From Bradyrhizobium sp. WSM3983 (lineage in GTDB: Bacteria; Pseudomonadota; Alphaproteobacteria; Rhizobiales; Xanthobacteraceae): DNA of 64,000 nucleotides. The translations under genes and the position numbers were made by a program. The notes under the pieces are model-generated. The model made no database searches and was not told where the DNA came from. It worked only from the letters and a program-made list of their open reading frames with translations. Location: positions 186,001-250,000 of the forward strand of contig NZ_AXAY01000010.1 in the NCBI RefSeq assembly GCF_000473045.1. Direction: 5' to 3'. Positions 1-9,189 of the stretch are shown piece by piece (positions within the stretch are counted from its first letter, which is position 1; every line of letters begins with the position of its first letter).

Positions 1-81
1 GTTCCTGACGGCGGCCAGCGCATGTTCGGAGCGCCGAGCCCACAGGAACTGATGTCGGCTGCCTCGCAGGTGGCAGGCTAG
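1..81 (+). CDS. C-terminal end of an unidentified protein (partial)
   Basis: The frame beginning at base 1 is open through 26 codons and ends with TAG at 79-81. The visible tail reads VPDGGQRMFGAPSPQELM and ends in SAASQVAG. I do not recognise the family. Its stop is 10 bases from the convergent stop of the next gene. Coding status rests only on the open frame and on codon use like its neighbours. Confidence 0.4.
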   Translation, partial: VPDGGQRMFGAPSPQELMSAASQVAG

Positions 82-91
82 GCATAGACGA

Positions 92-931
92 TCAGCTTGC
101 TGTCCTCGGCCGTTTTTCCGCCAGCGCCGCCGCCATTGCCGAGATCAGTGGGCGCATGAAATAGGCGTCGTCCGCAGGCGAGATGTCGGTGCGCAGGCCG
201 TGCGCGGCAAGCTCGCCGGAGACTGCAGGTCCCACTGAGGCAATCAACGTGCGCTCGAATCCCGCGCGCAACTTCGCCTCGCTGCCATGGGCCTTGGCGG
301 CCTCGATCAGCCGGCGGACCTGGCCGAGATTGGTCAACGCAACGGCATCGATTCGCCCCCCAGCCATGTCGTCGATGGCGGTGACGATATTGGCGTCAGC
401 TGCTTTGGAATCGTAGACGTAAGGCAAAACGGTATCGACCTCGGCACCTTGCGCGGCCAGCGCGCCGGTCAGTGCGCTGTGGTCCTTGTCCGGATAAAGC
501 TGGAGGCCGAGGCGATGCCCCTTCAAGTCAAGCTTGCCGAGCATCTCGATCACGCCCTCGGTGGTCGGCTTCTCCGTGGTCTGCTGGGCCTCGAGCGAGA
601 TTTCGCGCAGCGCCTTGCCGGGCTTCGGGCCGCGCGTGAATTTTCGCGTTTCGGCCAGCGCCGCGACAAAGGTCTGGTCGAGGCCGCGTGCGCGCGCGAG
701 CTTCATGATCCGCCGCAGGCCTTCGCCGGTCATCAGCACGAGGTCGTCAAACGGCTTGTCGATGGCGCGGCGGATCCAGGCTTCGACCGGGGCGGGGTCC
801 GGCGCATCCTGGATGGTGAACATCGGGCATTGCACGACCTCGGCGCCTTGCTCGGCCAGGAGTTTTGAGAACTGCGCCTCCTCGCGGGTCTCCAGGATCA
901 GAATGCGGGTGCCGGTCAAACGGTCGGCCAT
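92..931 (-). CDS. uroporphyrinogen-III synthase family protein
   Basis: A 279-residue protein of the HemD fold. The family closes linear hydroxymethylbilane to uroporphyrinogen III in tetrapyrrole synthesis in the cytoplasm. It begins MADRLTGTRILILE, has the expected early segment (EEAQFSKLLAEQGAEVVQCP) and the later ALTNLGQVRRLIEAA and IASVGPAVSGELAAHGL segments, where the family has its 'T S ... G P T T A' region. The ATG at 931 is preferred over an upstream in-frame start because GGAG lies 8 bases before it and the extra 42 residues are arginine-rich without family character. It stands alone, not beside hemC. Sequence conservation in HemD is weak, so the exact activity is inferred. Confidence 0.75.
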   Translation of the reverse strand: MADRLTGTRILILETREEAQFSKLLAEQGAEVVQCPMFTIQDAPDPAPVEAWIRRAIDKPFDDLVLMTGEGLRRIMKLARARGLDQTFVAALAETRKFTRGPKPGKALREISLEAQQTTEKPTTEGVIEMLGKLDLKGHRLGLQLYPDKDHSALTGALAAQGAEVDTVLPYVYDSKAADANIVTAIDDMAGGRIDAVALTNLGQVRRLIEAAKAHGSEAKLRAGFERTLIASVGPAVSGELAAHGLRTDISPADDAYFMRPLISAMAAALAEKRPRTAS

Positions 932-1075
932 GGGCGTGCTCCAGTGAGCAAAAATCGCAAGCGTTCGTTCATCTTGACACCGTCGTCGGGATTGGCGCAA
1001 GGGTCGCCTCGGTGCTAGAGCAGAGTGCAAATCGCGGGTCGTCCGCGGCCTTTGCACAAACCTTCATCAAGTGCC

Positions 1076-1939
1076 ATGCCCGATCATCAATACGTTCTGA
1101 CCCTGTCCTGTCCGGATCGCCCCGGCATCGTCTCGGCGGTGTCGACCTTCCTGGCCCATAACGGACAGAACATTCTCGACGCCCAGCAGTTCGACGACGT
1201 CGAGACCAAGAAGTTCTTCATGCGCGTCGTGTTCACCGCGGCCGATCTTGCTGTGGAGCTGTCTGCGCTCCAGACCGGCTTCGCCGCGATCGCCGAGCGT
1301 TTCGGCATGGAGTGGCAGATGCGCGACCGCGCCACGCATCGCAAGGTAGTGCTGCTGGTGTCGAAGTCCGACCACTGCCTGGTCGACATCCTCTATCGCT
1401 GGCGCACCGGCGAATTGCCGATGACCCTGGCCGCGATCGTCTCCAACCATCCCCGCGAGGCCTATGCCGGGCTCGATTTCGGCGGCATTCCGTTCCACTA
1501 TCTGCCGGTCACCAAGGAGACCAAGCGCGACCAGGAGGCGCAGATCCTCGATCTCGTCGCCAAGACCGGGACCGATCTCGTGGTCCTCGCCCGCTACATG
1601 CAGATCCTGTCAGATGATCTGTCGGCCAAGCTGTCCGGTCGCTGCATCAACATCCACCACTCATTCCTGCCGGGCTTCAAGGGCGCAAAGCCCTATCACC
1701 AGGCCCATGAGCGCGGTGTGAAGCTGATCGGTGCGACCGCCCATTACGTCACGCGCGACCTCGACGAAGGCCCGATCATCGATCAGGACGTCGAGCGCAT
1801 CAGCCACCGCGACACGCCGGAAGATCTCGTCCGCAAGGGCCGCGACATCGAGCGCCGCGTGCTGGCGCGGGCGATCCGCTATCACCTCGACGACCGTGTC
1901 CTCCTCAATGGCCGCAAGACGGTCGTGTTCGTCGATTAG
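1076..1939 (+). CDS. purU: formyltetrahydrofolate deformylase
   Basis: A 287-residue PurU that hydrolyses 10-formyltetrahydrofolate to formate and tetrahydrofolate, balancing one-carbon pools and feeding formate to purine synthesis. Residues 1-85 form an ACT domain (LTLSCPDRPGIVSAVS). The rest is the formyltransferase domain, with AAIVSNHP, LARYMQILS, INIHHSFLPGFKGAKPY and GATAHYVTRDLDEGPII, which hold the catalytic Asn, His and Asp of this family. The length matches the family. The ATG at 1076 starts at the ACT domain; the longer in-frame start adds 17 residues of non-family sequence. It is divergently placed from the HemD-like gene. Confidence 0.96.
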   Translation: MPDHQYVLTLSCPDRPGIVSAVSTFLAHNGQNILDAQQFDDVETKKFFMRVVFTAADLAVELSALQTGFAAIAERFGMEWQMRDRATHRKVVLLVSKSDHCLVDILYRWRTGELPMTLAAIVSNHPREAYAGLDFGGIPFHYLPVTKETKRDQEAQILDLVAKTGTDLVVLARYMQILSDDLSAKLSGRCINIHHSFLPGFKGAKPYHQAHERGVKLIGATAHYVTRDLDEGPIIDQDVERISHRDTPEDLVRKGRDIERRVLARAIRYHLDDRVLLNGRKTVVFVD

Positions 1940-2018
1940 GCACGTAACACCGATCGACCGATCTGGCAGGAGCGCCGAGCCGCCCCGACGATCGTCGGAA
2001 GTGAGCGGCCCGGAGCCC

Positions 2019-3332
2019 TCATGGCGCAGATGGTCGTTCGAACATCGCGCGCGGCGTCACGTACCAGAGCAGAAAGAGTACCGCGGCCCCATGCGTCAGA
2101 AGCGTGGTCGATAGAGGAACGTTGAGCAAGACCTGCGGCAGGATCGCGCTGGAAATCAAGACAAAGCTGGGCGGCAGATCCGCAGACAGGCGATTGCCGA
2201 AAGCGAGGACCAGCCCGCATGCGAACGCCGCGATCGGTGCAAGCAGGGGGCCGACTGAGGCGACGCCTTCGGTCGCAAAAAGCGATGCATTCAAATATCC
2301 GAGTTCATAGGCTCGATTCATCACGATCGACAGCGGCTCGCTGTAGGCGCATGAAACGAACGGCTTCAGGAATCCGATCTGACAGAAATAGGTCAGCTCG
2401 TGCCTGGAGAAATAATCATTGTAGATATCGAAAGCGTTCGACGGGACGATCATCATCCGAAAATTGACTGTGTAGAAGAGGGTCGGCAACACAGCAAAAA
2501 TGGAGGTCAGGAGTCCTGCAAGCATCGGCAGCAGCAGGGAGAAAATGACTGCCGTCCTGGATCCGAAATATCTGGCGAGATAGGCAATAAAGACCAGCCA
2601 GACCGGCGTAAAAATAGCGAACTTGGTCAGCGTAACCGGATAAAACAGCAGGGAGAGAACCAGCGCCGCAGCTGCGCGCCAAATGTTTCTTCGCGCAACG
2701 AAACAGGCAAAAGCGAAGGGCAGCAAGGTGGTGGTGGTGACCCCGATCGCGTACCTGAGTCCGGCAGGAAAAGCGAGCTCGTCGCGGTAGCGGTAGATGT
2801 TCTCTATGGTCACGATTCTGAAATTATAAATTGCACCCGTTATGATCGTCGCCAAGGACAACAACAGGATGAGCGTCAGCAAGTGCTCGAACATGCGCAC
2901 GGGAAGTTCGTAGGCTCTGTCAACGGGTGAGACGATTAGTGTGGCGGGAACAAGAAACGCAGCTGCTGAAAATGCGGCAGACCATCCAGCCAAGCTGTGA
3001 TCGTAGTTGAGGTCGCTGAAGCAGTTTAGCCAGAGATAGCCGAGGATCATCGAATAGAGATAGAATCCGACCATGTACCCGAAACTGAAACGAGCTATCA
3101 CAAAAATCATTCCGATAAAGGCGAAGGCTGCGACCACTGCGGCTGCCACCGGCAATCGAGCCGGGTCGTAGAAAATATGGAACGCGGCAGCGCTAAAATA
3201 ATGACTGCTGAAAGTTGTGACGGTTCTCAAGGAGAAGCCGACGGTAACGACGTGCAGGCAAATCAGCAGGCCGACTCCGCCCGGAGCTTCGACGAGACCG
3301 GCAATCGCTCGCCATCTATCCTTTAAAGTCAT
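2019..3332 (-). CDS. multi-pass inner-membrane protein, O-antigen polymerase-like (candidate)
   Basis: A 437-residue, strongly hydrophobic protein with about 11-12 membrane spans, separated by short polar loops and a longer loop near residues 285-345 (FRMMIVPSNAFDIYNDYFSR). This topology is that of Wzy-type polymerases, but no residue-level signature identifies it, so the function is inferred from topology and from its place beside glycan genes. The ATG at 3332 has AAGGA 9 bases upstream. It is likely co-transcribed with the methyltransferase gene upstream (150-base gap). It could instead be a conserved membrane protein of unknown role in the same locus. Confidence 0.7.
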   Translation of the reverse strand: MTLKDRWRAIAGLVEAPGGVGLLICLHVVTVGFSLRTVTTFSSHYFSAAAFHIFYDPARLPVAAAVVAAFAFIGMIFVIARFSFGYMVGFYLYSMILGYLWLNCFSDLNYDHSLAGWSAAFSAAAFLVPATLIVSPVDRAYELPVRMFEHLLTLILLLSLATIITGAIYNFRIVTIENIYRYRDELAFPAGLRYAIGVTTTTLLPFAFACFVARRNIWRAAAALVLSLLFYPVTLTKFAIFTPVWLVFIAYLARYFGSRTAVIFSLLLPMLAGLLTSIFAVLPTLFYTVNFRMMIVPSNAFDIYNDYFSRHELTYFCQIGFLKPFVSCAYSEPLSIVMNRAYELGYLNASLFATEGVASVGPLLAPIAAFACGLVLAFGNRLSADLPPSFVLISSAILPQVLLNVPLSTTLLTHGAAVLFLLWYVTPRAMFERPSAP

Positions 3333-3482
3333 TCACCGGATTCCTTAGGGGGAGAACGGCCTCAATGGGGGCGAGGGGAGCGCCTGGCAACCGGGCGGAG
3401 TAGGCATCGCGTGCCGGCCGCCATGCCCTGGATCTTTGGCGACGCCATCGCACCGAGCACGCTGTCGATCGCATTGCGCGGG

Positions 3483-4241
3483 TCAGGACGCAGTTCGTTC
3501 CGGACGAGTTTTCGCCCAAACAGGAAAATCTTCGAGCCGCCAGACCCCGATAATCCTGCCGACGCTGACGGAATCATCCGCAATCTCCATGATCGGCGGC
3601 CCGAAATTGTATGGAGAAATCTGCAAATTCAGAATGCGCCAGTCTCCGCTGTCGATGTCGGAGTTATATCCGGTTGCTCGTTCTGTCGTCGTAAGGAAGA
3701 ATCTGCTCCCTGATTTGTAGACGTTTCTGATCAGGCTCATGCTATCCGCAAAACTCAGGTGGAAAAGCACCTCCCGGCAAAACACCGCATCCGCAGCCGG
3801 AATGTCTTCGGTAATGGCGTCCAGGCAAATGAAACTCCGCTGCGCCGTGGAAAACTCCTTCTGATTGTGCGCAATGACGGATGGAACGATATCGATCCCG
3901 GTGTATGAGCAAGACAGCTGTATCTTCTGCATCCACGTAAAGTCACCGCAGCCGATGTCCAGGAGCGAGGATATGCCGAGCTCGGATACGACTTTCGGAA
4001 GGCTCGCGATGACGTTCTGTGCCGAGTGCTCACTTGACCCTTCTCCTGAAGAAGGCTGATCCTCATTCATCTTCCAAAGGTCGTTCTGATAGATTGCAGC
4101 GAAGCGATCCCGCACGGGGGCCCGCTTGTCGATGGTGAATCTGTTTCCCCTCGACTTGCGCAGCCAGTCGATGACTTTCGTCAGGCCAAGACGATGAAGT
4201 GTTCCTCGCAAGAACTCGCGCGCCGTGACCTTAAGCGTCAT
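3483..4241 (-). CDS. class I SAM-dependent methyltransferase
   Basis: A 252-residue protein with the Rossmann methyltransferase core. Motif I is SSLLDIGCGDFTWM (about residues 94-107), the acidic end of beta-2 is YTGIDIVPSVI, and a later REVLFHLSF segment matches motif IV-V. The acceptor is unknown; a sugar hydroxyl or carboxyl of the polysaccharide is the likely inference from context. ATG at 4241 has GGAG six bases upstream. It heads a leftward pair with the membrane protein and is divergent from the large membrane protein at 4538. Confidence 0.85.
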   Translation of the reverse strand: MTLKVTAREFLRGTLHRLGLTKVIDWLRKSRGNRFTIDKRAPVRDRFAAIYQNDLWKMNEDQPSSGEGSSEHSAQNVIASLPKVVSELGISSLLDIGCGDFTWMQKIQLSCSYTGIDIVPSVIAHNQKEFSTAQRSFICLDAITEDIPAADAVFCREVLFHLSFADSMSLIRNVYKSGSRFFLTTTERATGYNSDIDSGDWRILNLQISPYNFGPPIMEIADDSVSVGRIIGVWRLEDFPVWAKTRPERTAS

Positions 4242-4537
4242 TTACAACTCCAGCCGGGATGTCGGGAATAGAAGCGCCAACAATACTTGAAAGCCGGTCG
4301 CTGTAGAAGGGGAGGCGATGCCGGTTTCCGGGGACCGCGCGGCGGCGAATTCGCCTACATCCGTGCGGATGCTGCCGGAATGGGCCGTCAGGCCTACGGC
4401 GGAGACCTCGCCTCACTCACTTGTCGGTGCCCCAATGGACGTATAAACGAGCTCCAGTCACGAATTTTCGCTCGTGTTGCCGCCGAACCGTTCCGGAGGT
4501 CGGACCAGATCGACCCGATTGTGAGTCTCCTTAAATA
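4242..4537. other. divergent intergenic region without a supported gene
   Basis: This 296-base stretch separates two divergent genes and must hold promoters for both. A short open frame on the plus strand (4287-4538) is arginine- and glycine-rich, lacks a ribosome binding site and runs into the next gene, so I do not call it. No clear -35/-10 pair or repeat was found. Confidence 0.5.
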
Positions 4538-6601
4538 ATGTCGAGAGAATCCGTGACGATGCCCGACCGCCCCGACTGGTTTCTTGGGGTGGGGTTCGCC
4601 CTGTTAGGTGCGGTACTGGGCGCCACCGTGCTTCACCAATCGAGCATGCTGTACTTCTATCAGGCGTTCATGCCGGAGATGGTCTATTCGGCTTGTGGTC
4701 ACGGCTTCGTGCGCTCCCCGGTCACTCCCCCGCCGATGGTCGATTTCCTGTTCGGACGCAGCGCCGTGTTCGACTGCGCGACGATCGGGATCGCTCCGGA
4801 AGAGCCGGCCGGCATCTTCTTTCGTTCGCACCTCTATCTGGCTTGGGCGGTTTCCGCCTTGTGGCGCCTGACGTCAATTCGCTACTCGAACCTTTGGCCG
4901 CTGGTTTCGACGCTGGTCGGCGCATATGCGTGCGGTTGCTTCGTTCTCGTTCGTCTTTTCTTCGCGAGATGGCCCGCCGCGGCAGGCGCAGCCCTCCTGG
5001 CCCTGTCGCCGGTCATGCTGTCGATGGTTCCATATTTTCGGGACTTCTCCAAGGCGCCATTCTTCATCTGGGCCGTCGTGTTTCTGATTTTGACCATGCG
5101 CGCCGAGTTGCTGCGCATGGCTTTGTTGTGGGCGGCTCTTTCCGGCGCAGCTGTTGGCATGGGACTTGGCTTTCGCTCCGACGTTTTCATCCTGTTGCCG
5201 ATCGGAATCATCGGATTGGTGGTCAGTTTGGGGCCGAAGAGATGGAAAGCCGGTGTTGCGACGATTGTCGTTTTCGCGGCGTCAGCCTTGCTTGCCGGCG
5301 CGCCGCTGTTGGGGGTTGGAAAGGCCGGAGCGTCCGGTACGTTGCTGATGCAAGGCTTGTCCGATCCATTCCAGAGCTATCTGGATTTGGGGCCTGTGCC
5401 ATATTCGCTTGGAGCGCGGTACTCAGACGAGATCGTGCTGTCCTCCGTCGCCGCAGACTTGCGTCCTGCTGATCCGGGTTGGGATGCGGGCGAAGGCAAG
5501 CTTGGCCACACCGTTTCCCAAGCCGCGACACGATCCGGTTCTTACGTGCTGGGTTGGCTTCCATACTTTGCCGGCGATGTGACGACGCAAGCGCTGAAAT
5601 CGGCCGCTTGGCTAATCGTGTTTCCCGAGCTCGTCGCGCCCGGGCGTGTCAACCTGGATCCAGGTGTTCCGGTGCGTGCGGCCCCGCAGATCGCGCGCTT
5701 GTTGAATCGGCTCTACGATCGACTGGCGAACTCGTGGGTCGCGACGATATGTGCGGCAGGATTTGTCGCGTTCTTCTGGCGAGAGGCGGCAGTCAGGCCG
5801 CGTGAAGCGTTCGCTCTGTTTCTGATGTTCGGCGCGCTGTTGACATATCCGGTGGTGCAGTTTTCGGTTCGGCATGTCTTTCAGCTCGAATTTATCTGGA
5901 TACTGGCAGTTCTCTCGTTTTTCAGCGTTCCCTTCGAATGGACACGGCTTCGTGGCGTTTTGCCTCGCTTCCTGATCGTTGCCGCGATCGCGCTAGTCGG
6001 GCTGGTCTCGTTATATGCTGGCATGACAATGTATCAGGATCGCGTCCTGCGGCATCAATTCGAAGCGTTGCTGGCGGAGCCGAGAGAGCCAATTGCCCTC
6101 GTCTCAAAACCCTCCGCAGGCGAGACGGCGGTCTTCAGCCTGCCGCTGCCCGACAGATATCGCCCGCTTGTCGAAAGCGCCCCGGACAGTATGACCCCCA
6201 AACTTGGCGAACAAGGCCTGCAATGGGATGTGCGGGCTGCCGGAGACCGTATCCTGCTGACTTTCGGCGGAGAGAACTGCCGGCAGGGCAGGGTGATGGT
6301 TTCACTTCAATACGCGAAGCGCGAAGGCATATGGCAACCTCTCGATCACAGCATCTCGGTGGACCTTCCGCAGGACCGGCTTTCGTTCAGCACGGTACTG
6401 GTGCCGGCGTTCTATCGCCCGACCCAATATCTGTCCGATATCCAACTTCCGGACGAATATTCGGCGTGTCTTGTCAAGACTGAGAGAGTGATCGGGCCAA
6501 CAAAACTTCCGATTCTCCTAGACGCCGCACTTGCCCCGGGATGGCAGAACCGGCCGTTACATCGTGCCTTTGGGGGATTCTCCACATTCGGGACCAAATG
6601 A
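4538..6601 (+). CDS. large polytopic membrane protein, GT-C glycosyltransferase-like (candidate)
   Basis: A 687-residue protein. Residues 1 to about 490 hold roughly ten membrane spans, and a C-terminal soluble part of about 190 residues follows (from about QFEALLAEPREPIALV). A periplasmic loop after the first span carries QAFMPEMVY, the position where GT-C enzymes place an acidic catalytic motif. This layout resembles lipid-linked-sugar glycosyltransferases, but no family signature is decisive. A second ATG at 4559 has GAGAGA upstream and may be the true start. It begins a rightward run into the FnlA-like gene after 248 bases. Confidence 0.7.
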   Translation: MSRESVTMPDRPDWFLGVGFALLGAVLGATVLHQSSMLYFYQAFMPEMVYSACGHGFVRSPVTPPPMVDFLFGRSAVFDCATIGIAPEEPAGIFFRSHLYLAWAVSALWRLTSIRYSNLWPLVSTLVGAYACGCFVLVRLFFARWPAAAGAALLALSPVMLSMVPYFRDFSKAPFFIWAVVFLILTMRAELLRMALLWAALSGAAVGMGLGFRSDVFILLPIGIIGLVVSLGPKRWKAGVATIVVFAASALLAGAPLLGVGKAGASGTLLMQGLSDPFQSYLDLGPVPYSLGARYSDEIVLSSVAADLRPADPGWDAGEGKLGHTVSQAATRSGSYVLGWLPYFAGDVTTQALKSAAWLIVFPELVAPGRVNLDPGVPVRAAPQIARLLNRLYDRLANSWVATICAAGFVAFFWREAAVRPREAFALFLMFGALLTYPVVQFSVRHVFQLEFIWILAVLSFFSVPFEWTRLRGVLPRFLIVAAIALVGLVSLYAGMTMYQDRVLRHQFEALLAEPREPIALVSKPSAGETAVFSLPLPDRYRPLVESAPDSMTPKLGEQGLQWDVRAAGDRILLTFGGENCRQGRVMVSLQYAKREGIWQPLDHSISVDLPQDRLSFSTVLVPAFYRPTQYLSDIQLPDEYSACLVKTERVIGPTKLPILLDAALAPGWQNRPLHRAFGGFSTFGTK

Positions 6602-6849
6602 CAGGTCTGCGCGGCGACAGTGATGCCGAAGGCTCATGTGCCGATTTGGTCGAATTCGGCTCGGATCCGCTCAAACCAGGCGTTCTGCGGCCTAATTTGT
6701 GTTTAATCCCCGTATCGGCCTGATATGAGGGCAATCGGCGGTTGCGGAAGAGCGGGGGGTTCTGTAGCAGTTTCCGGAAGGCCGGGGGCGAGTTGGACTG
6801 CGATCTGCTCGCAGCACCGCCAATTTTGATAGATCGCTTAGGGACGTCA

Positions 6850-7884
6850 ATGTTCGAAGACAAATGCTTGCTCATCACGGGTGGCACCGGGTCTTTTGGC
6901 AACGCAGTGTTGCGTCGCTTTCTCTCGTCAGCAATTCGCGAAATTCGCATTTTCAGCCGTGATGAGAAGAAACAGGACGATCAGCGCAAATTTTACAATT
7001 CTGACAAGCTCAAGTTCTATCTTGGCGATGTCCGTGACTACTCGAGCCTTCTAGGCCCGATGCGCGGCGCTGATTTCGTCTTCCATGCCGCCGCGCTGAA
7101 GCAGGTTCCGTCCTGTGAGTTCCATCCCATGGAGGCGGTCAAGACCAATGTCGTGGGAACGGAAAATGTGCTCGAAGCGGCGATTGCGTCCAACGTCCGG
7201 CGTATCGTCTGCCTCTCGACCGACAAGGCCGTGTACCCGATCAATGCGATGGGAATATCCAAGGCGCTGATGGAAAAGGTCATGGTCGCCAAGTCGCGCA
7301 ATCTCGATGCGCGATCGACGTTGATTTGCGGCACGCGCTACGGCAACGTCATGGCCTCGCGCGGCTCGGTCATTCCGTTGTTCGTCGACCAGATCCTCGC
7401 CGGCAAGCCTATCACCATCACCGATCCGAACATGACGCGCTTCATGATGTCGCTCGGCGACGCAGTGGAACTCGTGCTCTACGCGTTCGAGCACGGCGAC
7501 AACGGCGACATCTTCGTCCAGAAAGCGCCGGCTGCGACGATCGAAGTTCTTGCCAAGGCGATGGTGAAGGTTCTCGGCCGTCCCGATCACCCAATTCAGA
7601 TTATCGGCACCCGTCACGGAGAGAAGCTGTACGAAACGCTGCTCAGCAGGGAGGAGCGCGCCAGCGCGCAGGATCTGGATCTCTACTTCCGTGTGCCGCC
7701 TGATCTGCGCGACCTGAACTACACGAAATTCTACGAAGAGGGCGAAACGCAGATATCGATCAGTGAGGACTACAATTCTCACAATACCGAACGCCTCGAT
7801 GTCGCCGGCATGGTCAAGTTGCTCAACACCCTTGATTACATCCGCACAGTCGTTGCAGGCCGCACCCCCGTCAACGAAGGATGA
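6850..7884 (+). CDS. fnlA: UDP-N-acetylglucosamine 4,6-dehydratase/5-epimerase (FnlA/WbjB/CapE type)
   Basis: A 344-residue extended SDR, the usual length of WbjB/CapE. It starts the L-fucosamine-type pathway by converting UDP-GlcNAc to a 4-keto-6-deoxy-L-hexose nucleotide. The NAD(P) motif is TGGTGSFG (residues 10-17), followed by HAAALKQVPSCE and LSTDKAVYPINAMGISK, where Met134 and Lys138 occupy the catalytic slots (Met instead of Tyr, as known in this dehydratase class). ATG at 6850 is chosen because the extra 36 upstream residues are not family sequence and GGGAC lies just before it. It is followed by the FnlC-like epimerase; the usual middle gene, fnlB, is not here. Confidence 0.9.
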   Translation: MFEDKCLLITGGTGSFGNAVLRRFLSSAIREIRIFSRDEKKQDDQRKFYNSDKLKFYLGDVRDYSSLLGPMRGADFVFHAAALKQVPSCEFHPMEAVKTNVVGTENVLEAAIASNVRRIVCLSTDKAVYPINAMGISKALMEKVMVAKSRNLDARSTLICGTRYGNVMASRGSVIPLFVDQILAGKPITITDPNMTRFMMSLGDAVELVLYAFEHGDNGDIFVQKAPAATIEVLAKAMVKVLGRPDHPIQIIGTRHGEKLYETLLSREERASAQDLDLYFRVPPDLRDLNYTKFYEEGETQISISEDYNSHNTERLDVAGMVKLLNTLDYIRTVVAGRTPVNEG

Positions 7885-7987
7885 CGAAGCGGGGTGGCAG
7901 GCCCGACGGAGCCGGGCGCGCCGGCGCTGCTCGTAACGGATTGGTGGTCGGCATGGTGCGACGTATGAGATGCAGGATGTTGGGTTC

Positions 7988-9127
7988 ATGACCGCTGGCA
8001 AGCTGAAAGTCGTTACCGTAATCGGCACCAGACCCGAGATCATCCGGCTGTCGCGCGTCATCGCCAAGCTCGATCAATTTTGCGATCATACGCTGGTCCA
8101 TACCGGACAGAATTACGACTACGAGCTGAATCAGATCTTCTTCGATGATCTTGGCATCCGGAAGCCGGACGCTTTTCTCGGAGCCGCAGGTGCGACCGCG
8201 GCCGAGACGATCGGCAACGTCATCATCGCAACGGACCGGGTCCTGGCGGAGCGGGGCCCGGAAGCGCTGCTCATCCTCGGCGACACGAACAGCAGCCTCG
8301 CGGTGATCGCAGCCAAGCGTCGCAGGATTCCAATCTTTCACATGGAAGCGGGTAATCGCAGCTTCGACGATCGCGTTCCGGAGGAGATCAATCGACGGAT
8401 CGTCGATCACACCGCGGATATCAACCTCACTTATTCGACCATCGCCCGCGACTATCTGCTCCGCGAGGGATTGGCGCCCGACCGCGTCATCAAGACCGGG
8501 AGCCCGATGTTCGAGGTGTTGGAGCACTACCGTCCGCAGATCGATGCTTCCGGCGTACGGGCGCGGCTCGGGCTGGAGACCGGGCGCTATTTCGTCGTCA
8601 GCGCGCATCGGGAGGAGAACGTCGATTCCGAGATCAATTTCGCCAAGCTCCGGGAGATGCTCAATGCGGTCGCCGCGCAGTTCAACCTGCCGGTCATCGT
8701 CTCGACCCATCCGCGCACCCAGAAGCGGATCGACGCGAGGGGCATGTCGTTCCGGCCGGAAGTCCAGCTGCTGAAACCGCTTGGATTCAGCGACTATGTC
8801 AATCTGCAGATCGGAGCCCGTGCCGTACTTTCGGACAGCGGCACCATCACCGAGGAAGCGTCGATTCTCGATCTCCCGGCGCTGAACATTCGAGAGGCAC
8901 ACGAGCGGCCCGAAGGCATGGAGGAGGGAACCGCGATGATGGTCGGCCTCGACGTGGATCGCGTCATGCAAGGGATTGCGATTCTCGATGCGCGAGAGCG
9001 CGGCGCCGATCGAGCTCTCCAAATCGTATCCGACTATGCGACGCCCAATGTGTCCGACAAGGTCGTTCGCATCATTCATAGCTATACCGATTACGTCAAA
9101 AGGGTTGTCTGGAGAACGAATCGCTAG
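7988..9127 (+). CDS. fnlC: UDP-N-acetylglucosamine 2-epimerase family protein (FnlC/WbjD type)
   Basis: A 379-residue non-hydrolysing UDP-sugar 2-epimerase. Family landmarks are VVTVIGTRPEIIRLS at the N-terminus, HTGQNYD, LGDTNSSLA, HMEAGNRSFD, PEEINRR, SAHREEN and SDSGTITEEAS with EERPEGMEEG-like sequence after it. In the L-FucNAc pathway this enzyme inverts C2 as the last step. The same fold also serves WecB (UDP-ManNAc), but pairing with the FnlA-type gene favours the fucosamine-type role. ATG at 7970 is an alternative that adds six residues. It lies 103 bases after fnlA on the same strand. Confidence 0.88.
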   Translation: MTAGKLKVVTVIGTRPEIIRLSRVIAKLDQFCDHTLVHTGQNYDYELNQIFFDDLGIRKPDAFLGAAGATAAETIGNVIIATDRVLAERGPEALLILGDTNSSLAVIAAKRRRIPIFHMEAGNRSFDDRVPEEINRRIVDHTADINLTYSTIARDYLLREGLAPDRVIKTGSPMFEVLEHYRPQIDASGVRARLGLETGRYFVVSAHREENVDSEINFAKLREMLNAVAAQFNLPVIVSTHPRTQKRIDARGMSFRPEVQLLKPLGFSDYVNLQIGARAVLSDSGTITEEASILDLPALNIREAHERPEGMEEGTAMMVGLDVDRVMQGIAILDARERGADRALQIVSDYATPNVSDKVVRIIHSYTDYVKRVVWRTNR

Positions 9128-9189
9128 AAAGACATCGCGCCGGACGCCGCAGGTCGTCCGCACTGTAAGTTAGCCTGGATTGGTGTTCC

